Origin: Evansella halocellulosilytica
GTDB taxonomy: Bacteria; Bacillota; Bacilli; Bacillales; Salisediminibacteriaceae
Reading direction: 5' to 3'
Assembly (NCBI RefSeq): GCF_002335745.1
Contig: NZ_NIST01000001.1
Location: 4,790,080 to 4,854,079 of the forward strand
DNA: 64,000 bases
In this document: positions 43,918 through 52,470 of the stretch, piece by piece
Layout of the letters: each line of letters starts with the position of its first letter
Position numbering within the stretch: the stretch's first letter is position 1
Position numbers and translations under genes: made by a program
Notes under the pieces: model-generated
Databases searched by the model: none
What the model was told of the DNA's origin: nothing
What the model saw: only the letters and a program-made list of their open reading frames with translations

Positions 43918-45390
43918 TCACTTAATCCTTTTTAGGTACTTTTTCACCGCTTCTACTGTCGCTTCATAAACAATTGCACCAATTTCTTCCCCTACTTCCG
44001 ATCCAGAACCAGCACTACAAGTTCTTTCTCCTTTCTGGGTAAGAGCAAGCAACAGGCAATCCGTAGAAGTCCCTGTTGCAATCGAATTTGTGTGAGGATC
44101 TTTAATTTGAAGGTCTTGCAACGCTTTCGCTTTCGCTTCTGTAGCTGTCATATATCCATGAATAAGTGCACCATCTGTAAAATGAGCATCGATGAAGACC
44201 ATCGTGTTAATTGTTCCGATATGACTGATAGATCTATGAATACCTTCTTTAGAAATATCTCGGGCATTACCAATTCCTGCGGTTACGACGACAAACATAT
44301 TCATATTATTGACTGTCTTTTCTACGAACACGACATCGTCCATTTCCACAGCTGTCATCATCGTGGATGCCTGCTCTGGCGGAATTCCTTCATCAGCCAT
44401 CCATTTCTCAAGATCACTTTCAGATGCTGGATTATGATCAACGTTTTCCACATGAAAATTAATGAAATGTTTTAACCACTGAATCCCTTCACCTAAGAAA
44501 CTATTTGAAATCGTTCGTAATGGTTCATCAAATTGCAAGTAAATGTATTTCTCATTTTTTTCGATACAAACATTTTCGAGTAAAGTCTGATGACGATTTC
44601 CATCCCGTGTCATATAATTCGGAGTCATCATTATTTGCGGTTTCGGAACGAGCGGATGAGAATGGGCGTTTACAGAAACACGATACACCTTTTCAAGTTG
44701 ATCCACTTTCCTTAATGTATCGACATTACCGACGTCTAAAAATGTCCCTTCATGTAAAAGAGCAATACGGTCTGCATAAAGGGAAGCTACATTCAAATCA
44801 TGTAAGATTGCAAAAATCGTTAATCCTTTTTGGTGCTGCCATTCTTTTAATAGATCTAAAATATCAAATGTATGTTTGATATCTAAATGGTTCGTTGGTT
44901 CATCGAGTAAAAGAATTTCTGGTTCCTGAGCTAAAGCTTTCGCTAATAAAACGCGTTGTTTTTCTCCGCCGCTAATCATTTGAAATTGGCTGTTGCGAAA
45001 CTTCTTTACGCCTGTGGCGTCCATGACTCGGTCTATGATGTCTCTATCTGTTCTTGAGAGCCTTTTCAGAATGCCTGTTTGGTGAGGGTATCGTCCGAGA
45101 CTCACTATTTCTTCAACTGTATAATCAAAGGAAATATGAACTTCTTGCGTGAGTACCGCCACTTTCTTTGCTTTTTCTATTTTTGGCATTGAGAAAAGAG
45201 ATTGGCCAGAAATGAAAATGCCGCCACTTTTTACAGGTAGACGTCCAGTTATTAAATTAAAAAGTGTTGTTTTCCCGCTTCCATTAGGACCGAGAAGAGA
45301 AAAAAACTCACCTTTGTTAATCTCAAAACTAAGGTCATCAATAATCGGTCGATTCCCGTATCCGCCTGTTAAATGATCAACTTTCAACAT
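43918..45390 (-). CDS. Cobalamin ABC ATPase fused to adenosylcobinamide amidohydrolase
   Basis: 490 residues from the ATG at 45390 (GGAAGGAG upstream). The N-terminal ~255 residues are a BtuD-type ATPase: GPNGSGKTT (34-42), ISGGEKQR (139-146) and LLLDEPTNHLD (160-170). The C-terminal ~225 residues match CbiZ (VVVTAGIGNA, INTMVFIDAHFTDGALI, ATGTSTDCLLLA), which cleaves adenosylcobinamide so that it can be salvaged. B. subtilis YvrA has a similar fusion. It overlaps btuC by 14 bp and lies under the cobalamin riboswitch. It would both power B12 uptake and process imported corrinoids. Confidence 0.92.
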   Translation of the reverse strand: MLKVDHLTGGYGNRPIIDDLSFEINKGEFFSLLGPNGSGKTTLFNLITGRLPVKSGGIFISGQSLFSMPKIEKAKKVAVLTQEVHISFDYTVEEIVSLGRYPHQTGILKRLSRTDRDIIDRVMDATGVKKFRNSQFQMISGGEKQRVLLAKALAQEPEILLLDEPTNHLDIKHTFDILDLLKEWQHQKGLTIFAILHDLNVASLYADRIALLHEGTFLDVGNVDTLRKVDQLEKVYRVSVNAHSHPLVPKPQIMMTPNYMTRDGNRHQTLLENVCIEKNEKYIYLQFDEPLRTISNSFLGEGIQWLKHFINFHVENVDHNPASESDLEKWMADEGIPPEQASTMMTAVEMDDVVFVEKTVNNMNMFVVVTAGIGNARDISKEGIHRSISHIGTINTMVFIDAHFTDGALIHGYMTATEAKAKALQDLQIKDPHTNSIATGTSTDCLLLALTQKGERTCSAGSGSEVGEEIGAIVYEATVEAVKKYLKRIK

Positions 45391-46456
45391 GTCCTTTTCT
45401 CCTTCCAATTCTTTCTCTAACTAAGAGTAAAGCAAATACTGGCGCTCCTATTAACGCTGTAATGACACCAATCGGCAGCTCCTTTGGGGCGATGATCGTT
45501 CTTGCGATTAAATCAGCACACACTAGGAAAGCTCCCCCTACAAGCATTGAAAGAGGCAAGACATAACGGTGATTCGGACCTGTAATGAGACGGACTAAAT
45601 GAGGGATAACGAGTCCAACAAATCCGATCGTCCCTGATACCGCTACTGCTGCACCGGTTAGCAATGACGCACCAATTAAAATGAGAATTTTCCCTCTATT
45701 CACATTTACACCTATATGATCGGCTGCATCTTCCCCTAATGCTAAAGCATTCAACTCACGATAATGAAAAATAAGCATAAACGTCCCAATAATCATAAAT
45801 GGTAAAATCAGTTGCACATGACTCCAGCCTCTCATGCTGACACTGCCGTAAAGCCAATAAATAATTTGCGTCATCGAGTCTTGATCACTTAATGCAATAA
45901 TTAGTGAAATGATTGCGCCCACAAATGCACTGACGATAATACCAGCTAATATAATCGTTTCGATCGCTAAATTTCTGCTGCTTAGCCTAACTAAACCAAA
46001 GACGACAATCAAAGTCAAAAAACCACTTAGTATCGCAACAATTGGTAACGTGAAGCTTCCTAACCATACGATTGTTACTTGGAAAAACAAGACGATTACA
46101 GCTCCAAGTGCAGCTCCGGATGAAACTCCAATTGTATACGGGTCTGCTAAAGGATTACGTAACAACCCTTGAAATGCAGCACCAGCTAACGCTAATGAAG
46201 CTCCTACGAAGAGTGCAAGTAAGACTCTTGGGAGCCGAATGTTCCAAATGATCATTTCTTCATTTTTTGGAATATCTTCTTTCCAGGTTATCCCTAAGCT
46301 GTTGTCCAAAATAATACTTATGATGCTCGATATCGGGATTGTCACACTGCTTATGAATAAACCTAGGAGGGCTGTACATAGTACAAACCCTCCGCAAATC
46401 ACATATAGCCAAAATGTTTTATTACTCAAAAACTTCCGGGTAGATAAGTTCTGCAA
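45377..46456 (-). CDS. btuC: Cobalamin ABC transporter permease
   Basis: About 359 residues, a FecCD-family permease with about ten helices. GLLRNPLADPYTIGVSSGAALGA (near 98-120) and GTIGFVGLVIPHLVRLITG (near 270-288) are the family hallmarks. TTG at 46456 has GAAGGAG nine bases upstream and overlaps the end of btuF by about 33 bases. A TTG at 46474 overlaps that site and is less likely. It carries corrinoid across the membrane with BtuD; B12 rather than iron is inferred from the CbiZ fusion and the riboswitch. Confidence 0.9.
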   Translation of the reverse strand: MQNLSTRKFLSNKTFWLYVICGGFVLCTALLGLFISSVTIPISSIISIILDNSLGITWKEDIPKNEEMIIWNIRLPRVLLALFVGASLALAGAAFQGLLRNPLADPYTIGVSSGAALGAVIVLFFQVTIVWLGSFTLPIVAILSGFLTLIVVFGLVRLSSRNLAIETIILAGIIVSAFVGAIISLIIALSDQDSMTQIIYWLYGSVSMRGWSHVQLILPFMIIGTFMLIFHYRELNALALGEDAADHIGVNVNRGKILILIGASLLTGAAVAVSGTIGFVGLVIPHLVRLITGPNHRYVLPLSMLVGGAFLVCADLIARTIIAPKELPIGVITALIGAPVFALLLVRERIGRRKGHVES

Positions 46457-47435
46457 GTGTTTCCACTCCTTCAATGAGACGAGGACCTGGTCTAGTCACT
46501 GTATCGTTATCAACATCGAAAACTTGTTCATTTTTAACAGCAGGTACCTCTTCCCAGCCATCTCTTGACATTACCTCATTCAGTGGATCTTCAACATAAT
46601 AGCCATATGTTGTAATGATGACATCTGGGTTCAATTGAACGATTTCTTCTTCTGTAATATTCACCCATCCTTCATGATCCTCGGCTGCATTCGTTGCTTG
46701 GATCGACTCCAGCATTTCATGTAAAAATGTTTTTTGTCCCGTTGTAAAGATGTCAGGAGATGGTGCGACCTCTACCCATACTGTTTTTTCCTCTGTTACT
46801 TCCTCAGCTTTTTCAATAATCATGTTGTGGCGCTCTTTCATGTCTACAATAAGCTCTTCCGCTTCAACAACTGCTCCTGTTCCTTCGGCGATTAATTCAA
46901 TTGATTCGTATACGTCAGCAAACGATGAGTCATCACCAATAACAATGACGTGAATGCCAGCATCGGTAAATTGCTCTAGTACTTCCTCGTGATTATTCCA
47001 GTGATAGTCAGTTACGAGAAGTACGTCAGGTAGTATTGTTAAAATCTGTTCTGCATCGATTTCTTGTGCTCCGATCGTATCAATGTCCATCACTTCTTCA
47101 GGGAAATTACAAAATTCTGATACACCAACGACTTTATCTCCTAGACCTAAAGCAAATGTAATTTCAGTATTACTCGGCTGCAACGAAGCAATTGTTTCTG
47201 GTTCTTCTTCAATTGTCAGCTCATTACCAGCATCATCTGTTAATGTAACAGGGAAGTGTCCATCTTCAGCTCCGCCTTCTCCATCACTGCTTTCTTCAGA
47301 TGATGTTTCTTCATTACCGTTTTCATCTTGAGGCTCTGTTCCTTCTTCTTCTGAACCACAGCCAGCCATTACAACTATCAATAAAATAAAGAGCAGGCTT
47401 AAAGGTCCCCATTTTTTCAAAAATTCTTTCCCCAT
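46422..47435 (-). CDS. btuF: Cobalamin-binding lipoprotein
   Basis: 337 residues. The lipobox is VMAGCGSE (Cys about 26), and an acidic linker rich in Glu and Ser follows (to ~60). The periplasmic-binding fold carries TIASLQPSNTEITFALGLGDKVVGVSEFCNFP, typical of BtuF-like proteins. LLVTDYHWNN and VNITEEEIVQLNPDVIITTYG also fit. It captures corrinoids for BtuC-BtuD. ATG follows a G-rich stretch (GGGGGATAT). It is the first gene after the cobalamin riboswitch. Confidence 0.9.
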   Translation of the reverse strand: MGKEFLKKWGPLSLLFILLIVVMAGCGSEEEGTEPQDENGNEETSSEESSDGEGGAEDGHFPVTLTDDAGNELTIEEEPETIASLQPSNTEITFALGLGDKVVGVSEFCNFPEEVMDIDTIGAQEIDAEQILTILPDVLLVTDYHWNNHEEVLEQFTDAGIHVIVIGDDSSFADVYESIELIAEGTGAVVEAEELIVDMKERHNMIIEKAEEVTEEKTVWVEVAPSPDIFTTGQKTFLHEMLESIQATNAAEDHEGWVNITEEEIVQLNPDVIITTYGYYVEDPLNEVMSRDGWEEVPAVKNEQVFDVDNDTVTRPGPRLIEGVETLAELIYPEVFE

Positions 47436-47463
47436 TTTTATATCCCCCTATATTTTCTTCACA

Positions 47464-47493
47464 ACAAAAAAACGCTATTCCACAGGAAAAGCG
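47464..47493 (-). terminator. Riboswitch terminator upstream of btuF
   Basis: CGCTTTTCC pairs with GGAATAGCG (one mismatch) around a 3-base loop, followed on the minus strand by TTTTTTT. It lies between the cobalamin aptamer and btuF and is the likely expression platform. Confidence 0.75.
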
Positions 47494-47614
47494 CAAAGTG
47501 TCAAAGTGCATCGTTATGTAAAGATTTCTAAATGCACGTTAAACATCCTTTTCCTCGAAGGTGTTTTAAAATAGAAAGTCCCCATTCAGTTCATTGGAAC
47601 ATTTCTATATTAAA

Positions 47615-47800
47615 CAAAAAAAGGCAGGTCTCCTGACTCACGCTTCATCAGTAAGCTGCTCCTTCCCATACAAAGGATTGCACAGTGGAATATGTTGCAG
47701 CCTTCCTAAAACGTTCACAGTGGCGGGACCGTGTTGGATTTTCACCAACTTCCCTTTTCATCTGACACATCCATTCTAGCTTATGGCCTTGTCAGAAACC
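47615..47800 (-). ncRNA. Cobalamin riboswitch
   Basis: On the minus strand the hallmark pieces occur in order: GGTTTCTGACAAGG, GGGAAGTTGGTGAAAATCC, the core ACGGTCCCGCCACTGT near 47715-47738, and GAGTCAGGAGACCTGCC close to the 3' end. Binding of adenosylcobalamin would turn off btuFCD-cbiZ, and perhaps the thiol-oxidoreductase genes downstream. The aptamer is followed by a terminator. Confidence 0.95.
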
Positions 47801-48059
47801 TTTTTTGTATCCTATTCGTTTTTTTGTCCTAAAAATTATTATATGAGAGTTTCCCACCTTTGTAAACAAAACTTCTTTTATCGACCTTGCGAAATAGCGA
47901 ATTGTTTCATCCTATAGTGAATCTCGCCAAGTCTCACAATAAGTAATCCGCCCGTAAAACGAGCGGTTTTAATTTCGCTCTATAAGGGCACTTTACCGAC
48001 ATAGGGGCTGTCACACCTTTTTTAGCACTAATGTTGCACGAATCGCTTATGGTAGACGC

Positions 48060-48205
48060 TATCCCTAGGCAATGTTGTTATCAAAAGATGGAGATACTAC
48101 GAGACTGTTCCTCCCTCTACTAATATGGATCTGTCGTTTATGGTCGAAACAAATCGATGTATTTTAGAAGGAGAATATTCTTTCCTACGGCCAAGTGTAC
48201 TCAAA
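48060..48205. repeat. Partial copy of dispersed repeat
   Basis: CAAAAGATGGAGATACTACGAGACTG...CCTCTACTAATATGGATCTGTCG and ...ATTCTTTCCTACGG match 8818-8945. The flanking stretch 47800-48060 shows no gene. Confidence 0.6.
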
Positions 48206-48263
48206 TAAATAAAGTGTTTTATGTACATAACAATAATAAACTGTTAGCCGGGAGAGGATCGAT

Positions 48264-48995
48264 ATGGAAATAAACGTAATGACCTTTAATATTCATCACG
48301 GAAAAGGGTTAGATCGAAAAGTCGACTTAGAAAGAATTGGGGAAGTAATCGAGAAAAGTGACGCTGACGTTATCGGTTTAAATGAGGTTGATAGACATTT
48401 TTCTAAACGAAGTCATTACGAAGATCAAATTAAATGGCTTGCATCGCAATTAAACATGGAACACGATTACAGTCCATCCCTTACGTTAAAATCCCGAAAA
48501 GCAAATCAAGTAAGGCAATACGGAAATGCTCTTCTTTCACGATTACCAATCCTATCGAGTAACAGCTACCCACTTCACTTTATGAAAGGATTTATTGAAG
48601 GAAGGTCATTATTAGAAGCAACGATTCAAAGCGAAAACAAACCGTTTCAAGTGTACATCACACATTTATGCTTAAACCCTTTTCTCCATAAAAAACAATC
48701 ACATTTTATTATAAACCAAATTCAACGTTCTCCATTTCCGGTCGTCGTGATGGGAGATTGGAATATGAGACCGAATTCATCTGGATGGAAAAAAATGACC
48801 GAACACCTTCAAGATCCATGGGTTTTATCTGGAAGAGGGAACGGAAGCACATTTCCCTCATCTCATCCGCAAATGCGCCTAGACTATATTTTTTGCAGTA
48901 ACAGATTCAAAGTAACGAATGCAGAGGTTGTCTCAATTCTTCCTTATGCCTCAGACCATTTGCCAGTAAAAGTGACGTTAGCATTTCCTAAATAA
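48264..48995 (+). CDS. Endonuclease/exonuclease/phosphatase family protein
   Basis: 243 residues with the EEP fold motifs: MTFNIHHGKG near 5-14, LNEVDRHF (metal-binding Glu) near 37-44, VVMGDWNMRP near 155-164, and the final YASDHLPV (Asp-His pair). Such enzymes cut phosphodiesters in nucleic acids, phospholipids or small molecules, and the substrate here is unknown. It has no signal peptide. ATG follows GGGAGAGGATCG. It is monocistronic and convergent with the next gene. Confidence 0.85.
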   Translation: MEINVMTFNIHHGKGLDRKVDLERIGEVIEKSDADVIGLNEVDRHFSKRSHYEDQIKWLASQLNMEHDYSPSLTLKSRKANQVRQYGNALLSRLPILSSNSYPLHFMKGFIEGRSLLEATIQSENKPFQVYITHLCLNPFLHKKQSHFIINQIQRSPFPVVVMGDWNMRPNSSGWKKMTEHLQDPWVLSGRGNGSTFPSSHPQMRLDYIFCSNRFKVTNAEVVSILPYASDHLPVKVTLAFPK

Positions 48996-49026
48996 TGACT
49001 TGTTTAGACTTAGTCCGCTTTTGATT

Positions 49027-49629
49027 CTATCTACACGAAGTCCGCGATAAAAGCTGTGTATCACGATTCATGTATCTTATTTTCACCGTATTAGCAGCGT
49101 TCGTTCGTTCAATATATTGTGAAAGCGGTCCTTCATATATTCGCTCAAATTCATGTCCCGCTATAACATCTCTCGGAGTTACATGAGAGAGTGGTTTATT
49201 AAAGTGAATGACTTCACTTGTTTGTAAGATCGTTGCAACAAATTGGGAACAGAAAAAGGCATTGTTTCGGGTTATTTGCTTATCGATAAGAATCGCAAAT
49301 AAGCCTAAAAGGTTATAACGATAACACTCTTTCTGTTTTTCAATATGCTTTATAAAATCTTTCATGACGACTAGCTGCTCTTTCGTTACATTGCATCTGT
49401 ATATCGCACCATTCGCATGTTTAAAAATACTCCCTCGAATATCTTCTTTGACAAATCCTCCGATAAATGGATTTCGGGCTGTTTTTCGTCCAAAGCTATA
49501 TACCTCATCCAAATCTGAATCAAAAGATATTGATGCATGATTGTAAGGTTCTTTCGTAAAAAGCTTAATCGTTCGTGTAAACATTGTTCCTGTATCGGTT
49601 AACAAAATGTATATGTTTTGAGTATCCAT
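49027..49629 (-). CDS. Papain-like NlpC/P60-superfamily (YiiX/YaeF-like) protein
   Basis: 200 residues. The likely catalytic pair is His31 (PYNHASISFD) and Cys127 (AFFCSQFVATIL), in the circularly permuted order seen in YiiX/YaeF-type papain-like proteins, where His precedes Cys. They are separated by about 95 residues. The role is unknown; relatives may be amidases, acyltransferases or thioesterases. No signal peptide is seen. ATG follows GGAG. Confident on fold, not on function. Confidence 0.65.
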   Translation of the reverse strand: MDTQNIYILLTDTGTMFTRTIKLFTKEPYNHASISFDSDLDEVYSFGRKTARNPFIGGFVKEDIRGSIFKHANGAIYRCNVTKEQLVVMKDFIKHIEKQKECYRYNLLGLFAILIDKQITRNNAFFCSQFVATILQTSEVIHFNKPLSHVTPRDVIAGHEFERIYEGPLSQYIERTNAANTVKIRYMNRDTQLLSRTSCR

Positions 49630-49782
49630 CTTATTTCTCCTATAAAGAAAATGTAAAATCTTTCTTTATGATAAAGAGAAACGAGATCCGAATGAAGATG
49701 CCTTAGCTGTATTTCGATATAAGACTTAAGGTTTATATTATAAAAAATGGTAACTTCAGGTTTCATTTTAGTAATTCATCGT

Positions 49783-49845
49783 TTAGTCGCAACTTCTCCA
49801 CATTTTGTCGTAGTAACTCTCCGTTTCGTCACAATATCCAACTCC
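49783..49845. repeat. Degenerate 21-bp repeat units
   Basis: TCGCAACTTCTCCACATTTTG, TCGTAGTAACTCTCCGTTTCG and TCACAATATCCAACTC are three diverged units of the 21-bp family. The rest of 49630-49896 has no gene. Confidence 0.6.
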
Positions 49846-49896
49846 GCAATAGAAACGCCGCGTCCTCGTGCCGGACGGGGCAAAACATTTTATTCA

Positions 49897-50448
49897 TCAA
49901 GTTTGGTAGCATAGCAATACATTGCCAGAAGCGAACCTCTTCGTTTTTACGAGGGTTAAGTGCAGCTTCTCTTCTACATCTATAAAGTATGATGTGCCGC
50001 TCCCTAAAACAATGGGGTTGATCATGATTTGAAATTCATCAATTAACTTCATTTTCGTTAAATATGAAACGAGGTGCGTACTGCCTAAAATAACAATGTC
50101 TTTCGTAGATTGTTTCTTAAGCTGTAAGATTTCTTCTGTTACATTCTCACTAACAATTCTCGTATTTTGCCATTTAGCTTTTTTAAGACTAGTAGAAAAA
50201 GCAATTTTCGTTAATTGATTCATTTTTTCAGCAATAATTGGGTCATTTAAAACAGCTTCACGTGTTGGCCAATAATTTTCCATCAGTTGATACGTGTTTT
50301 TTCCGAACAAAAGAACATCTGCAGAATCAAGTAAACGAGCTGCATACGTATTATATTCTTCATCGACGTTATGCCAATCTATTTCTTTATTCTTTCCTTC
50401 TATATAGCCATCTAGAGACACCATCATTTGTGAGATTACTTTAGCCAT
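49897..50448 (-). CDS. Dihydrofolate reductase-family (RibD C-terminal) protein
   Basis: 183 residues with the RibD_C/DHFR-like fold. VSLDGYIEGKNKEIDWH near 9-25, LLFGKNTYQLMENYWP, and IVILGSTHLVSYL follow the family layout. The C-terminal part reads IDEFQIMINPIVLGSGTSYF. Such small stand-alone proteins are presumed NADPH-dependent reductases with unknown substrates. The ATG abuts the stop of the next family member upstream (TAA-ATG), so the two are co-transcribed duplicates. Confidence 0.85.
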   Translation of the reverse strand: MAKVISQMMVSLDGYIEGKNKEIDWHNVDEEYNTYAARLLDSADVLLFGKNTYQLMENYWPTREAVLNDPIIAEKMNQLTKIAFSTSLKKAKWQNTRIVSENVTEEILQLKKQSTKDIVILGSTHLVSYLTKMKLIDEFQIMINPIVLGSGTSYFIDVEEKLHLTLVKTKRFASGNVLLCYQT

Positions 50449-51021
50449 TTAATGGTCAACTCCCTTTGTTTGATAACGAAGAAATACGACTCCTGACGTA
50501 AATTGACGGACATCGGCAAACGAAAGATAAAATTGAGGTCCAGGTGTTGGAAATAACCGTTTCCCTCCGCCTAAAACTATTGGATGGATATAAAGTTGAA
50601 ATTCATCAATTAATTCCCGCTGCATGAACGACGATGCAAGTCCAGCTCCACCAAGTAAGAGGCTACCCTCATTTTCATTTTTCAGTTTTGTTATTTCCTC
50701 AATTATCGGTTCTTTCATAAGCCGGCTATTCCACTGTACATTCGTTAACGTCTTTGAAAAGACGACTTTCGGTATATTTCTCCATACATTCGCATAATGA
50801 ATATCATACTTTGTTACTGTGGTTTTTTTATCTGCCTTTGGCCAATAGCCAGCCATATTCTCATACGTTCTCCGTCCGTATAAATGCATCCCTACCTTGC
50901 TCTCCTGATCATTGATGAAACGAAATAATTCATCATCAGGAGTTCCCCAGTCAATCTCACCATTTTCTCCTTCGATAAAGCCATCGACAGATACCATTTG
51001 TGAATAAATTACTTTTCCCAT
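50449..51021 (-). CDS. Dihydrofolate reductase-family (RibD C-terminal) protein
   Basis: 190 residues with the same fold as its neighbour: VSVDGFIEGENGEIDWG, MHLYGRRTYENMAGYWP, LLLGGAGLASSF, and DEFQLYIHPIVLGGGKRLFP. It is a presumed NADPH-dependent reductase of unknown substrate. ATG follows GGGGAG. It begins 25 bp after the VOC protein gene, so the three form a small operon. The pair differs enough to suggest an old duplication. Confidence 0.85.
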   Translation of the reverse strand: MGKVIYSQMVSVDGFIEGENGEIDWGTPDDELFRFINDQESKVGMHLYGRRTYENMAGYWPKADKKTTVTKYDIHYANVWRNIPKVVFSKTLTNVQWNSRLMKEPIIEEITKLKNENEGSLLLGGAGLASSFMQRELIDEFQLYIHPIVLGGGKRLFPTPGPQFYLSFADVRQFTSGVVFLRYQTKGVDH

Positions 51022-51046
51022 TGAGTTTCTCCCCTAGCACTTCATT

Positions 51047-51463
51047 TTAAAACGTGTCCTTCCTTTTAAACGATTCATCTTTTTCAAATAAATCAAATTG
51101 ATTTCCGTATAAGTCTTGAAAGCCAACTCCTTTTCCTCCTGGGACAGATTTAGGCTCGCCGTGAAATACAACTCCGCGTGTTTTCATATTTTTATAATCG
51201 GCTTCAATGTCATCAGACTCGAACATGACGATAATATGCTCCCCTGCCTGCTTCCCAATTAACGCTTCATGTTCAGGGGTATCTGCTTTTACTAATTCAA
51301 GTACGGTCTCATTATGTTTTTGAGGAGAAACAGTCAAATAAATCCATCCAGGTGCAAACTCTTCCTCATCAACGATTACAAATCCTAAACTTTCGGTGTA
51401 AAATTTCTTTGCTTTTTCGATGTCACGAACAAAAATCGTTATTTGAATCGCTTTTCGTATCAT
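51047..51463 (-). CDS. VOC/glyoxalase-family protein
   Basis: 138 residues from the ATG at 51463 (AAAGGAG upstream). One vicinal-oxygen-chelate domain is seen: QITIFVRDIEKAKKFYTESLGF, then GWIYLTVSP, IIVMFESDDIEADYKNMKTRGV, and GVGFQDLYGNQFDLFEK. The family covers glyoxalases, dioxygenases and antibiotic-resistance proteins, and the substrate is unknown. It is first of an operon with two RibD-type reductases. Confidence 0.85.
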   Translation of the reverse strand: MIRKAIQITIFVRDIEKAKKFYTESLGFVIVDEEEFAPGWIYLTVSPQKHNETVLELVKADTPEHEALIGKQAGEHIIVMFESDDIEADYKNMKTRGVVFHGEPKSVPGGKGVGFQDLYGNQFDLFEKDESFKRKDTF

Positions 51464-51590
51464 ATAGTGCCTAACTCCTTTCAACATTACTTTCTGCTGC
51501 ATTTATTCTATCAACAAATCTGTTGTATTTATTCTATCAACAAATAAGATGATTTATTTCTTATCAATTGCTATATTTTCTAATCAAAAG

Positions 51591-51611
51591 AAAAACAGCC
51601 TTTATTGGCTG
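51591..51611 (-). terminator. Terminator upstream of VOC gene
   Basis: CAGCC and GGCTG around a six-base loop, followed on the minus strand by GTTTTTCTTTT. It serves the membrane protein gene at 51703. Confidence 0.5.
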
Positions 51612-51702
51612 CTAAATTGCGATTATTCACATGAAAATTGTCTGTTTATCAGAAAAGAATAGTAACAATAAATGAAATCAATGTAAGCCTCTCCTCAGGA
51701 TG

Positions 51703-52110
51703 TTATATTTTTAGCAATTTTTTTAGAAGCATTTCGGATAAATAAAAAGCAATTCCCGCAATCATATAGCCAACACCCATTTTAATATCAAAATCGAAGT
51801 CATTTGTACCTACAACAGAAAATAATAATACTACAAGTATACCTCCAAATAACCCTGCTATCGCATAGTATGGAATTTTCCATTTAGGATTTATTTTATC
51901 AATAATTATTGAAACTGGAACTGCAAGCAACAAATAAACTGGGAGGGCATAAATATACACAAAACCAAGACCCCCAAAACTGATAACGATGCTGCTCCTT
52001 ATAACGATCGATTTAATGATTTCGAGCAATATAAGTATTATATAAAATGTTAGAGGTGATAGAACTGCTGATAGAAGTTTAACTATTAGTATAATTATTA
52101 GATTAATCAT
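51703..52110 (-). CDS. Small membrane protein of unknown function
   Basis: 135 residues with four predicted helices. A short acidic loop (GTNDFDFDIKMG near 100-111) and a basic C-terminus (LLKKLLKI) are the only notable features. ATG follows GGTGAGGATAT. No family is recognised, and the neighbours are unrelated. It is probably real given the coherent membrane pattern and good start. Confidence 0.55.
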   Translation of the reverse strand: MINLIIILIVKLLSAVLSPLTFYIILILLEIIKSIVIRSSIVISFGGLGFVYIYALPVYLLLAVPVSIIIDKINPKWKIPYYAIAGLFGGILVVLLFSVVGTNDFDFDIKMGVGYMIAGIAFYLSEMLLKKLLKI

Positions 52111-52470
52111 TATCTATATCCTCACCTTTTTGCTCATCGTAACGTCATTATCATTCAGCCGAAAATCTTTAAACTAAGAGTTACTTAAGAACGATTCAGT
52201 AACGCTAGAATGAGAATTATTGTCATTTGATTTATCTGCAAAATGAAACTAACCCGCACATATATGAGCGCAGGCTAGTGTATGGTGCTAAAGAAGTTTT
52301 TGTTATTTTGGTTGTCGTGTGGCGGTTATATTTTAGTTTGTGTGATACCACAAATGATATTGCAGAACTTAAAGTTTCATTATTTCATATGCAGAAATCT
52401 CACTAAATAAGCATTTCTTGCGTTTAAGTATTTTTTAATTTCGTGCATATGGTCTTTAAGGAAATTCGAT
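52111..52470. other. Gene-free interval
   Basis: It contains a hairpin near 52249-52279 (CTAGCCTGCGC with GTGCGGGTTAG, G-U pairs), a possible terminator for the kdgK gene. I see nothing else. Confidence 0.5.

Noticed and set aside
44092..44879. Plus-strand frames of about 125 codons over the CbiZ fusion
   Set aside because: Antisense shadows of a well-supported gene.
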